Assembly (NCBI RefSeq): GCF_016702655.1
Contig: NZ_JADJDO010000010.1
Location: 1 to 16,011 of the forward strand
Origin: Ideonella sp.
GTDB taxonomy: Bacteria > Pseudomonadota > Gammaproteobacteria > Burkholderiales > Burkholderiaceae_C
Direction of reading: 5' to 3'
Length of the DNA stretch: 16,011 nucleotides
The notes below the pieces were generated by a model. The model did not search any database. It was not told the origin of the DNA and saw only the letters and a list, made by a program, of their open reading frames with translations. Of the stretch, positions 1 through 7,728 are shown one piece after another. Every line of letters starts with the position of its first letter. The stretch's first letter is position 1. The translations under genes were made by a program, and so were the position numbers.

Positions 1-136
1 CGTCGACCAGCGACACGACGACGTTGTTTCGATAGACGGCGAAGCGCTTCGCCGGGTCGGAGCCGTTCCAGGTTTTCAGTCCGGCCGGGCAGGGCGCGTC
101 CGGCTGCAGCAGGGCGCGGGCGAAAGCAGCGCTCAT
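1..136 (-). CDS. BufC / HvfC-like DUF2063 protein, N-terminal fragment
   Basis: Only the first 45 codons are in the window; the gene runs off the left edge. The translation begins MSAAFARALLQPD and contains FAVYRNNVVVSLVD, which matches the start of DUF2063 (putative DNA-binding domain) proteins. In bufferin/HvfABC operons this family is the partner subunit that delivers the precursor peptide to the DUF692 oxidase. The ATG overlaps the TGA of the upstream DUF692 gene as ATGA, so the two are translationally coupled, as expected for a BufB-BufC pair. The family call rests on a short segment plus strong context. No frame error is visible in this part. Confidence 0.8.
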   Translation of the reverse strand, partial: MSAAFARALLQPDAPCPAGLKTWNGSDPAKRFAVYRNNVVVSLVD

Positions 137-1033
137 GCGGCGGCCTCGAGTTTCGCGTGGCGCGCCATGACAATTTCGGCCTGGCGCGCTTCTGCGGCGA
201 GCACGGGGAATTCCGGAATGTCGTTGTCGCGCTCGATCAGGGTCGGCTGCGGGCCGGTGAGGGAAAGGGCGAAATCGTAGAGTGCTGCCCACACCGCCTC
301 CGCCACGGGCGCGCCGTGGCTGTCGATCAGCAGCGGCGCGCCGGCCGCGTCGACCTCGCGGGCATGGCCGGCGAGGTGGATCTCGCCCACCGCCGCGAGC
401 GGCAGGGCGCGCAGGTAGGCGCGCGCGTCGCGATGGTGATTGATGCAGGAAACGTAGACGTTGTTGACGTCGAGCAGCAGGCTGCAGCCGGTGCGTCCGA
501 CGACTTCCGAGATGAAATCCGTTTCGGCCATCGTCGAGGCCTCGAACTCGACGTAGGTGGCCGGGTTCTCCAGCAGCATGCTGCGGCCGAGGCGCTCCTG
601 CACCCGGTCGATATGGGCGCAGACGCGGGCCAGCGTGCCGGCGTTGTAGGGCGCCGGCAGCAGGTCGTTGAAGAAGGCGCCGCCGTGGCTGGACCAGGCC
701 AGGTGTTCGGAAAAGATTCGGGCCGGTAGCGCGCCAGCAGCACCGCGAGGCGGTCGAGATGGGCCTCGTCGAGCGGGCCGTCGCCACCGATCGACAGGCC
801 GACGCCGTGGATCGAGAGCGGGGTGTCGGCGCGGATGCGCTCCAGGTAATGGTGGAAGGGGCCGCCGGCCACCATGTAATTCTCGGCATGCACTTCGAAG
901 AAGCCGATGGCAGGCCGCGTATCGAGGATGTACTGGTAATGCTCGGGCTTCAGGCCGATGCCGCCGCGCGCCGGCAATGCGGCCGGCGCGGCGCCTCCCC
1001 TGAAAAAAGGCGATGGGGGTTCGCGTTCGTCAT
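133..1033 (-). CDS. BufB / HvfB-like DUF692 multinuclear non-haem iron oxidase (frame-broken)
   Basis: This is the maturase of the bufferin-type RiPP operon. The DUF692/MNIO family modifies cysteines of the precursor peptide with an iron cluster in a TIM-barrel fold. Family segments occur in order: GIGLKPEHYQYIL, GFFEVHAENYM, LSIHGVGLSIGG, MLLENPATYVEF, LLLDVNNVYVSCINHH, EIHLAGHAREVD, LLIDSHGAPV and PTLIERDNDIPEF. The His, Glu, Asp and Asn residues in these blocks are the usual metal ligands. The first part (to about 715) and the rest lie in different frames. Adding one T to the T-run opposite 711-714 restores PESFSEHLAWSSHGG. The A-run at 1003-1008 also needs one base for the ATG at 1031-1033 to be in frame. 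That ATG has a GGAG Shine-Dalgarno eight bases upstream. Otherwise a TTG at 975-977 is the only start in frame. The family is certain; the exact start is less so. Confidence 0.88.
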
Positions 1034-1061
1034 GGGAGGCGCTCCGGGCTGGTGAAGACGA

Positions 1062-1364
1062 TCAGGCTTTCTTTTCCTTGAACTCCTTGAGCTGGCCATG
1101 GCCGGTCGGCGAGGTCGGCGAGGCGGTCTTCTCGCACGTGCCCTTCGGCACCATCGACCAGGCGTTGCCCTGGTAGTCGATCTTCGAGGTGCCGGCGCAG
1201 GACGTGCCGGCGCCGGCCTTGCAGTCGTTCTTGCCCTTGAGGGCGACGCCGTAGCACTTCTCCTTGTCGGCCATCTTGTCCTGCGCCGCGACGGGGGCGG
1301 CGGCGAGGGTCAGGGCGGTGCCGAAGGCGAGGGCGAGGGAAGCGGCGGTCACGGATTTGTTCAT
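1062..1364 (-). CDS. BufA1-like DUF2282 bufferin precursor peptide
   Basis: A 100-residue precursor of a copper-binding RiPP. An N-terminal signal peptide (about residues 1-28, ending APVAAQ) predicts export to the periplasm. The mature part has exactly four cysteines, at residues 37, 48, 56 and 77, in the typical blocks EKCYGVALKGKNDC, GAGTSCAGTS, YQGNAW and VPKGTC. In characterised bufferins (DUF2282) the DUF692 enzyme converts cysteines to thiooxazole-type heterocycles that bind copper. A 23-residue charged tail follows the last cysteine and ends in KEFKEKKA. The ATG has an AGGAG Shine-Dalgarno about seven bases upstream. bufB follows within about 30 bases, so an operon is likely. The reading frame is intact. 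The product class is well supported; the modification is inferred from the family. Confidence 0.92.
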   Translation of the reverse strand: MNKSVTAASLALAFGTALTLAAAPVAAQDKMADKEKCYGVALKGKNDCKAGAGTSCAGTSKIDYQGNAWSMVPKGTCEKTASPTSPTGHGQLKEFKEKKA

Positions 1365-1392
1365 GTCGGTCTCCTGTTGAATTTGGGGTGCA

Positions 1393-1415
1393 GGGCCGGC
1401 CGGATTGGCCGGCCC
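1393..1415 (-). promoter_or_regulatory. Perfect 9-bp hairpin in the bufA1 leader
   Basis: GGGCCGGCC, a 5-base loop, then GGCCGGCCC form a perfect stem. It lies between the predicted bufA1 promoter (1426-1453) and the bufA1 start, so it would sit at the very 5' end of the transcript. There is no T-run after it on either strand, so it is not a standard terminator. A role in mRNA stability is a guess. Confidence 0.5.
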
Positions 1416-1425
1416 TTGTCGAAAG

Positions 1426-1453
1426 AGACCGGCCGGCAGTCGAAATCCTTACA
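1426..1453 (-). promoter_or_regulatory. Candidate ECF-sigma promoter of bufA1
   Basis: On the minus strand TGTAAG (1448-1453), a 17-base spacer and GGTCT (1426-1430) match, in sequence and spacing, a pair found upstream of the ECF sigma gene at 2723-2750. The last three spacer bases (GCC) and an internal TT are also shared. ECF promoters commonly carry an AA-containing -35 element and a short GTC-like -10 element. Transcription would begin near 1419, leaving a leader of about 55 bases before the bufA1 ATG. Confidence 0.65.
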
Positions 1454-1466
1454 GCTTGAAATATTT

Positions 1467-1491
1467 AAAAAAAAGTCAGTCCCGGCGGGAC
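1467..1491 (-). terminator. Rho-independent terminator of the sigma/anti-sigma operon
   Basis: On the minus strand GTCCC-GCC-GGGAC is followed after three bases by eight Ts. It lies 17 bases past the proposed anti-sigma stop at 1509 and upstream of the bufA1 promoter. It therefore separates the regulator operon from the bufA operon. The stem is short (5 bp), but the T-run is strong. Confidence 0.65.
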
Positions 1492-1508
1492 GGCGCAACG
1501 CGCGGTGT

Positions 1509-2201
1509 TCAACCGCGCCAGCGCACGCGCTGCGCACCAGCGCGTCCACCTGGCCGAGCGAGTCGGGCGAGTCGGTGATGACGGCGTAGAAGCCCTGCCC
1601 GCCAGGCCGCGCCAGCGCGTTCCAGCCGCCCACCTTCGCCTGCTCGCTTTGCGCCTGCATGCGTTTGCCTGGGATGAGGATGAGCGTGGCGAGCTGGCCC
1701 TGCTCGGTCTCGAAGACGATGTGCCAGCCGGTGCCTTCCGGCACCGGGCAGAGCTTCATGAAGCGCACCTTGCCGAGCGAGGCCTGCATCTCGCCGCCGA
1801 AGGTATGCATGACGCGGCGGAACAGTTCGGGGTCGGCCAGGCGCGCGCTGGTGAAGGATTCCGGTTCGTGCATGACGTGCTCGATGGCCAGCCGCGCGTA
1901 GTCCTGCGAACCGGTGTCCTTCCACTGCAGGATGCCGAAGGCAAAAGTCAGCACCACGGAGGCGGCGAGCATGCCCAGTCGCGGCGAGAAGCGGGTCCCC
2001 CGTCTTGCGGCGCAGGACGATGCGCTCGGCCAGGCCCCCGGGCACCGGCACGGCGAGGGCGGCGGCCAGCCGCGCCTCGTTATCGTTGATATCGGCGGCG
2101 AAGCCGCGGCAGGCAGCGCATTCTTTCAGGTGCGCCAGCGCATCGGGCGAGAGATGTCGCGGGTCGGCGAGTTTTTCGCGGCGGAATTCCATGCAATTCA
2201 T
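1509..2201 (-). CDS. Zinc-binding anti-sigma factor, DUF3379-like membrane protein (frame-broken)
   Basis: This is the cognate anti-sigma factor of the ECF sigma encoded immediately upstream. Its ATG overlaps the sigma TGA as ATGA. The N-terminus MNCMEFRREKLADP leads into HLKECAACRGF, a His-x3-Cys-x2-Cys zinc site typical of ZAS anti-sigma domains. One transmembrane helix (MLAASVVLTFAFGILQW) follows, then an extracytoplasmic part containing FGGEMQASLGKVRF and FYAVITDSPDSLGQVDALV. The N-terminal and C-terminal halves are in different frames. Adding one base to the C-run at 1997-2001 joins them as RRKTGTRFSPRLGM. Near the end, another missing base in LVRSA would give LVRSAVRWRG and a stop at 1509, just before the terminator. 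As read, the second frame instead continues to 1361 through unlikely sequence. It should hold the sigma factor inactive at the membrane until stress, probably copper. Confidence 0.82.
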   Translation of the reverse strand: MNCMEFRREKLADPRHLSPDALAHLKECAACRGFAADINDNEARLAAALAVPVPGGLAERIVLRRKTGDPLLAATGHARRLRGADFCLRHPAVEGHRFAGLRAAGHRARHARTGILHQRAPGRPRTVPPRHAYLRRRDAGLARQGALHEALPGAGRHRLAHRLRDRAGPARHAHPHPRQTHAGAKRAGEGGRLERAGAAWRAGLLRRHHRLARLARPGGRAGAQRVRWRG

Positions 2202-2701
2202 TGGGCTACCCTCGCTTTCGCGGGATCGGACAGATGCGCGCGCAGCGCCTGCCGCGCGCGGGTGAGGCGGGTCATCACGGCCCCCTCGGTGGTGCCGAGC
2301 ATCTCGGCGATCTCCCTGCACTCGTAGCCGCCCAGCACCTGCAGCACCAGCGGCTCACGATAGGCCTCCGGCAGCGCCTCGACCAGTTGCTCCAGTTCCA
2401 GGTGGGCGCCGGCCTGGACGGCGGAGGGCAGGTCGAGGTCCTGCGGATCGTCGTCCGTACTCTCGAGGCGATTGCGCTCGTAGAGGCGGGCGTGCTCGTT
2501 CCTCAGGATGGTGATCAGCCAGGGCTTCGCCGCGGCGAGGTCCTCCAGGCTGTCCCAGTTCTTCCAGGCGCGGGCGAAGGTCTCCTGCACCAGTTCCTCG
2601 GCGACGAAGCGGTCGCGGCACAGCCAGTAGGCGTAGCGGTAGAGGTCGGCGCTATAGGCACGCGCGGCCTGGTCGAATTGGCGCTGGCTGAACAGGGACA
2701 T
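2198..2701 (-). CDS. ECF-family RNA polymerase sigma factor
   Basis: A 167-residue sigma-70 family protein with only regions 2 and 4. Region 2 (about residues 8-70) contains YSADLYRYAYWLC, VAEELVQETFARAW and KPWLITILRNEHARLYERN. Region 4 (about 105-160) contains ALPEAYREPLVLQVLGGYEC and an IAEMLGTTEGAVMTRLTRAR helix-turn-helix. The open frame extends further upstream, but the ATG at 2701 is chosen for two reasons. It has GGAGG eight bases upstream, and it follows the predicted promoter at 2723-2750 closely. The anti-sigma gene overlaps its stop. The neighbouring bufA-bufB-bufC genes and the shared promoter motif suggest it controls the copper-buffering operon and itself. The frame is intact. 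Confidence 0.93.
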   Translation of the reverse strand: MSLFSQRQFDQAARAYSADLYRYAYWLCRDRFVAEELVQETFARAWKNWDSLEDLAAAKPWLITILRNEHARLYERNRLESTDDDPQDLDLPSAVQAGAHLELEQLVEALPEAYREPLVLQVLGGYECREIAEMLGTTEGAVMTRLTRARQALRAHLSDPAKARVAQ

Positions 2702-2722
2702 GGCAATGGCCTCCACCGGATA

Positions 2723-2750
2723 AGACCGGCGCAGGCGGTGAAAGCTTACA
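2723..2750 (-). promoter_or_regulatory. Candidate autoregulated ECF-sigma promoter of the sigma gene
   Basis: TGTAAG (2745-2750, minus strand), a 17-base spacer and GGTCT (2723-2727). It has the same hexamer, spacing and -10 element as the site upstream of bufA1. The start point would lie near 2716, giving a leader of about 15 bases that just contains the Shine-Dalgarno of the ATG at 2701. Confidence 0.65.
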
Positions 2751-2781
2751 CCGCGCACGTCGATGCGCTGGCCGGACGCGG

Positions 2782-2787
2782 TACAAT
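2782..2787 (+). promoter_or_regulatory. Possible sigma-70 -10 box for crcB
   Basis: TACAAT occurs 15 bases before the crcB ATG at 2802. The -35 region (about 2759-2765) matches the consensus poorly. If real, the transcript would start near 2794 and the mRNA would be almost leaderless. That would rule out the upstream in-frame ATG at 2763. Confidence 0.35.
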
Positions 2788-2801
2788 CGCAGTCAAAATC
2801 C

Positions 2802-3194
2802 ATGACAAACATGAGCTTGGGATCATTTCTCGCCGTCGGCGGCGGCGCCGCGCTGGGCGCCTGGGCGCGCTGGGGCCTCGGCGTAGCCCTCAACCCCCTG
2901 TTCCCGACGGTGCCGCTCGGCACGCTCGCGGCCAACCTCATCGGCGGCTATCTCGTCGGCTTCGCCGTGGCATTGTTCCACCATCACGCCGGACTGTCGC
3001 CCGAACTGAAGCTGTTCCTCATCACCGGCTTCCTCGGCGGACTGACGACCTTCTCGACCTTCTCCGCCGAGGTGGTGGCCCTGATCGAGCGAGCGCAATA
3101 TGGCTGGGCGCTTACGGCGGCGGGCGGGCACCTCTTCGGTTCTCTGCTCATGACCGGTCTCGGCATACTGACCTTCACCCTGCTCGCCAAATGA
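2802..3194 (+). CDS. crcB: CrcB/Fluc fluoride ion channel
   Basis: A small four-helix inner-membrane protein of about 130 residues that exports fluoride as a dual-topology dimer. Family motifs are present: GGGAALGAWARW near the N-terminus, GTLAANLIGGYLVG in helix 2, and GFLGGLTTFSTFSAE with the Phe, Thr and Ser residues of the fluoride pathway. The last helix (LFGSLLMTGLGILTFTLL) is intact. The start is taken at 2802 (MTNMSLGSFL), with 2811 as an alternative. A longer frame from 2763 would begin before the likely promoter. No clear Shine-Dalgarno is seen. No fluoride riboswitch-like leader is seen upstream. The stop overlaps the ATG of hrpA as ATGA. Transcription diverges from the sigma operon. 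Confidence 0.93.
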   Translation: MTNMSLGSFLAVGGGAALGAWARWGLGVALNPLFPTVPLGTLAANLIGGYLVGFAVALFHHHAGLSPELKLFLITGFLGGLTTFSTFSAEVVALIERAQYGWALTAAGGHLFGSLLMTGLGILTFTLLAK

Positions 3195-6100
3195 AGTTCG
3201 ATCCGGCAGCGCCTGGCCGCGCGGCCGGCGATCGCCTATGACGACGAGCTGCCGGTCAGCGCGAAGCGCGGCGAGATCGCCGAGGCCATTCAAAAAAACC
3301 AGGTGGTGATCGTCTGCGGCGAGACCGGCTCGGGCAAGACCACGCAGCTGCCGAAGATCTGCCTGGAACTCGGTCGCGGCGCCCACGGATTGATCGGCCA
3401 CACCCAGCCGCGCCGCATCGCCGCCCGCGCCACGGCGACGCGCATCGCCCAGGAACTGAAGAGCGAGCTCGGCCGCGCCGTCGGCTTCAAGATCCGCTTC
3501 ACCGACCGCGTCAGCCCCGACAGCTACATCAAGCTGATGACCGACGGCATCCTGCTCGCCGAGACGCAGGGCGACCCGCAGCTGCGGCAGTACGACACGC
3601 TCATCATCGACGAGGCGCACGAGCGCAGCCTCAACATCGATTTCCTGCTCGGCTACCTGAAGCATCTTCTGCCGAAGCGGCCGGAGCTGAAAGTCATCGT
3701 CACCTCGGCGACGCTGGATGCGGAGCGCTTCTCGAAACACTTCGACGGCGCTCCGGTGATCGAAGTCTCCGGCCGGCTCTATCCGATCGAGATGCGCTGG
3801 CGGCCGCCGGCGGACAACGTCGACCTGCCGGACGCCATCGTCGACGCCGTCGATGAATGCCATCGCAACGGCCCGGGCGACGTGCTGGTGTTCCTGCCCG
3901 GCGAACGCGAGATCCGCGAGGCGGCCGAAGCGCTGAGGAAGCACCACCCGCCCGGCACCGAATTGCTGCCGCTCTACGCGCGCCAGTCGGCGCAGGAGCA
4001 GCAGCGCGTCTTCGCGCCGGCGAAGGGCCGCCGCGTCGTGCTCGCCACCAACGTCGCCGAGACCTCGCTCACCGTGCCGGGCATCCGCTACGTCGTCGAC
4101 GCCGGTCAGGCGCGCGTCAAACGTTATTCGATCCGCAACAAGGTCGAGATGCTGCAGGTCGAGGACATCGCCCGCTCCGCCGCCAACCAGCGCGCGGGCC
4201 GCTGCGGCCGCGTCATGAGCGGCGTCTGCATCCGACTGTATGCCGAGGACGACTACCAGAAGCGCCTGGCGCACGCCGAGCCGGAGCTGCTGCGCTCCTC
4301 GCTGGCCGGCGTCATCCTGCGCATGAAGTCGCTGCACCTGGGCGAGGTGGAGGCATTCCCCTTCCTCGACAAGCCGCTGCCGCGCATGATCGCCGACGGC
4401 TACCAGCTGCTGGAGGAGCTGGGCGCGGTGGACGACGCGCGCGAACTGACGCAAAGCGGCCGCGAGCTGGCGAAGCTGCCGCTCGACCCGCGCATCGGCC
4501 GCATGATCCTCGCCGCGCGCGATGGCCACTGCCTGCGCGAGATGCTGATCATCGCCGCGGCGCTGTCGGTGCAGGACCCGCGCGAGCGGCCGCCGGAGCA
4601 GGCCGGCACAGCCGACCAGGCCCACGCCAAGTGGCGCGGCGACGAACAGCAGCAGCGCTCGGAGTTCCTCGCCTGGCTGAATCTGTGGAAGGCGTTCGAC
4701 GCAAGTGGACCGCACGCCTCGCAGCGCAAGCAGCGTGACTGGTGCCGCAGGAATTTCCTCCAGCTACCTGCGCATGCGCGAAGTGGCGCGAGGTGCATTC
4801 CCAGTTGCACACGCTCTGCGGCGAGCACAGTTAGCGCGAGAACGAGAAACCGGCCACCTTCGACCTGATCCACAGGCCCCTCCCTCGCAGGTCTGCTCGG
4901 CAATGTCGGCCTGAAGAGCGAGGAGGAAGGCCACTACCTCGGCGCGCGCGGCATCCGCTTCTGGCCGCACCCCCCGGTTCGGCGCTGGCGAAGGCCGGCC
5001 GCTGGATCGTCGCCGCCAAGCTGGTGGAAACCACGCGCCTGTATGCGCGCTGCCTGGCGAAGATCGAGCCCGAATGGCTGGAACAGGTCGGCGCGCACCT
5101 GGTGAAGCGCCACGTCTACGATCCGCACTGGGAGAAGAAGACGGGCCAGGTGCGCGCCTGGGAGCGCGGCACCCTGCACGGCCTGGTGCTCTACGCCAGC
5201 GGCCGGTGACCTACGCCCGAATCGACCCGAAGCTCGCGCGCGAGCTGCTGATCCGCGAAGGCCTGGTACAGGGCGAGCTGCCGGAAGAGTTCGTTCGCCA
5301 CGCCCGCTTCTTCCAGCACAACCGCAAGCTGGTGCGCGACATCGAACAGCTCGAACACAAGACGCGCCGCCAGGACGTGCTGGTGGACGAGGACTTGATC
5401 TTCGCCTTCTACGACGCGCAGATTCCCGCCGAGGTGGTGGATGTCGCCAGCTTCGAGCGCTGGCGCAAGGATGCGGAAAAGGCCGAGCCGAAGCGGCTGT
5501 TCCTCACGCGCGAGCAGCTCATGCGCCACGATGCCGCCGGCGTCACCTCCGAGCGCTTTCCGCCGCAGATGGAGATCCACGGCCAGCGCTATCCGCTCGC
5601 CTACCACTTCGAGCCGGGCACCGAGGACGACGGGGTGACGCTGACGGTGCCGGTGGCGGCGCTCAACCAGGTGCCGGCGGTGCGCTGCGAATGGCTGGTG
5701 CCGGGCCTGCTCGAGCAAAAGGCAACGCAGTTCGTGAAGACGCTGCCGCAGAAATACCGCCACCGCCTGCAGCCGGTCGACGAATTCGTCGCCGATTTCG
5801 CCGAGGCGCCCCACGAGGCCGACGAGCCCTTCCTGCGCGCGCTGACGCGCGCCGCCGAGGAGAAGATGCAGCTGAAACTCCCGCTCGACGCCTTCCGCGC
5901 CGAGATGGTGCCGCCGCACTTCTTCATGAACTTCCGCACGGTGGACGAGCACGGCCGCATGCTCGGCCAGTCGCGCAACCTGCAGGAGCTGCGCAGCCGC
6001 TTCGCGCAGAAGATCGAGCAGACCTTCGCGCGCGCGGAAGTGAAGGAGGAAGCTTCGGACGGCGTGTTGCAGGGACTGACTTCCTGGAGCTTCGGCGAAC

Positions 6101-6920
6101 TGCCGGAAATCATGGAAGTGCAGGCCGGCGGGCGGCACCTGTGATCGGCTTCCCGGCGCTGGTGGACGAGGGCGAAACGGTGGCGCTGCGCGTGCAGGAC
6201 ACCCCGGAGAAGGCCGCCGCCGCGCACCGCAGGGGCCTGCGCCGGCTGTTCGCGCTGGAACTGCGCGAACAGGTGAAGTTCGTCGAGAAGTCCCTGCCGC
6301 GCGAGCTGGGCCTGCTGTTCATGGCCTGGGGGACGGAGGCCGAGCTGAAGGGCCAGATCGTCGCGGCGACGCTGGAGCGCACCTGCATGCTGGAACCGCT
6401 GCCGGCCGACGCTGCGGCTTTCGCCAAACGCAAGGACGAGGCGCGCGCCCGCGTCAGCCTGGTGGCGCAGGAGATCGCGCGCCTGATCGGTGCGATACTG
6501 GCGGAGCACGCGGCGCTGCAGAAGAAGCTGGCCCCGCTGAAGGCGCAGCCGGCCGTGGCCGAGGATATCCGGAACCAGTGCGCGGAATTGCTGCCGAAGG
6601 ATTTCATCGTCGCGCTGCCCTTCGAACGGCTGGCGCATTGCCCGCGCTACCTGAAGGCGGCGGCGTTGCGCATCGACAAGCTGCGCGCCGATCCGGCGCG
6701 GGACGCGCGCCTGGCACAGGAGTTCGCGGCGCTGTATAAGCCCTGGGAGCGCGAACGGCAGGCGCGGCGCAACAGCGGCGCGCCGGATCCCTGGCTGGAG
6801 GAATTTCGCTGGCAGCTGGAGGAATTGCGCGTCGCGCTGTTCGCGCAGGAGCTGAAGACGCCGATGCCGATGTCGGTGAAACGCCTGCAGAAGGCCTGGG
6901 ACAGCCGGCCGCGGCATTAG
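3191..6920 (+). CDS. hrpA: ATP-dependent RNA helicase HrpA (DEAH family), frame-broken
   Basis: A full-length HrpA of about 1,240 residues, spread over three frames. The ATP-binding motif GETGSGKTTQ is at about 3318-3347, DEAH at 3609-3620, the SAT motif in TSATLD near 3705, and motif VI QRAGRCGRV near 4188. Helicase-associated and OB-fold regions follow, and the DUF3418 C-terminal domain ends AWDSRPRH. The ATG at 3191 overlaps the crcB stop. Frame changes are needed near 3205, 4761, 4783, 4885, 4972, 5190 and 6140, and an in-frame TAG at 4832 stands where the family has Trp in (W)RENEKPATFDL. Correcting them gives continuous family-like sequence, including NVGLKSEEEGHYLGARGIRF and LVETTRLYARCLAKIEPEWL. 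HrpA unwinds RNA and resolves stalled ribosomes in enterobacteria. Given the uniform conservation, the breaks are most likely sequence errors. Confidence 0.92.
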
Positions 6921-6925
6921 CGCCT

Positions 6926-6994
6926 GTCATTCCCGCGAAAGCGGGAATCCAGTCGTTTCGCGGACCCATGGATTCCCGCTTTCGCGGGAATGAC
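6926..6994. repeat. Intergenic palindromic repeat, two 26-bp inverted arms
   Basis: Arm 1 (6926-6951) starts GTCATTCCCGCG and ends GGGAATCCA. Arm 2 (6969-6994) is its exact reverse complement. The spacer is 17 bases. Each arm is itself a small hairpin (ATTCCCGC-GAAA-GCGGGAAT). It lies between the hrpA stop and the next start. Elements of this ATTCCCGC/GCGGGAAT type are widespread dispersed intergenic repeats in proteobacteria. It could end hrpA transcription or protect 3' ends, but it has no T-run. Confidence 0.85.
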
Positions 6995-7006
6995 GAAGGA
7001 TAGTGA

Positions 7007-7728
7007 ATGACCGAAGTATTGAAAGCCTACGGACGCGCCCTGCGCAGCCTGCTGCAGCCCGGCATCCTCCTGCATCTGCTGTGGCCGACGCTCGTCGCCG
7101 TCGCCTTCTGGATCGCCGTCGCCTGGGTGAGTTGGGACACGGTCGGCGCCGGCGTCGAGCGCCTGTTCCTCGAAGTCAGCTGGCTCAATTGGCTGCAGAT
7201 GCGCTGGGAAGCCTCGGCCTGGCCGGCGCGTTCTTCGTCAAGGTGGTGCTGGTCCTGCTGCTGATCCCGCTCATCTACGGCACGGCGCTGTTCATCGTCG
7301 CGGTGTTCGCCCTGCCGCTGATGCTCGAGCGGGTGGCGGAGAAGGACTATCCCGGGCTGGAGAGGCGCAACGGCGGCACGCTGGCGGGCAGCATCGGCAA
7401 CGCCCTGCTGGCGGTGGCCGTGTTCCTCGCCGGCTGGATCGTCACGCTGCCGCTGTGGCTGATTCCCGGCATGGGCATCGCGCTGCCGCTGCTGCTCTCG
7501 GGCTACCTCAACTACCGCGGCTTCAGCTATGACGCGCTGTCGGCGCACGCCGGCGCCGACGAGATCGACGCCGTGCTGGCGCGCGAGCGCGGCGGGCTGT
7601 ATCTTGCCGGCATCGTCGCCGGCCTGCTCGCCTTCATTCCCGTGATCAACCTGGTCGCGCCGGCGTATGCCGCGCTGGCCTTCATCCACTATTGCCTTGA
7701 GACGCTGCGGCGGGAGAGGGCGAAATGA
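7007..7728 (+). CDS. EI24 domain-containing (CysZ-like) membrane protein, one frame break
   Basis: A multi-pass inner-membrane protein of about 240 residues. It opens MTEVLKAYGRALRSLLQPGILLHLLWPTL, typical of EI24/DUF540-type proteins, and has AAGGA seven bases before the ATG. Hydrophobic segments include LVAVAFWIAVAWVSW, FVKVVLVLLLIPLIYGTALF, LLAVAVFLAGWIVTLPLWLI and IVAGLLAFIPVINLVAPAYA. The signature PGMGIALPLLLSGYLNYRGFSYDAL is near residue 165. A G is missing near 7198, so the first 64 codons and the remainder are in different frames. Restoring it gives NWLQDALGSLGLAGAFF. The stop overlaps the next gene as ATGA. The transported substrate is unknown; CysZ relatives carry sulfate, but this subgroup is not proven to. 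Confidence 0.85.

Noticed and set aside
711..714. Programmed ribosomal frameshifting in bufB or other genes
   Set aside because: The same kind of break occurs in almost every gene in the window, with no common slippery sequence or downstream structure.
1393..1415. The strong GC hairpin as a terminator
   Set aside because: No T-run follows on either strand, and its place between the promoter and bufA1 would block the operon.
2702..2801. Fluoride riboswitch before crcB
   Set aside because: The likely leader is under 10 bases, and the region contains the sigma promoter on the other strand. I see no riboswitch core.
2823..4715. A 630-codon open frame on the minus strand opposite crcB and hrpA
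   Set aside because: It is antisense to well-conserved helicase motifs, has biased low-complexity composition and resembles no family. It is a by-product of high GC codon usage.
4832..4834. TAG in hrpA as recoding (readthrough or special amino acid)
   Set aside because: It sits in a cluster of indels, and a single base change restores the family Trp. An error is simpler.
5191..6138. A 315-codon minus-strand open frame opposite the C-terminal half of hrpA
   Set aside because: Same reason: hrpA DUF3418 sequence is clearly encoded on the other strand.
6926..6994. CRISPR or transposon ends
   Set aside because: Only two inverted arms with a 17-base spacer, and no transposase or repeated spacer units nearby.
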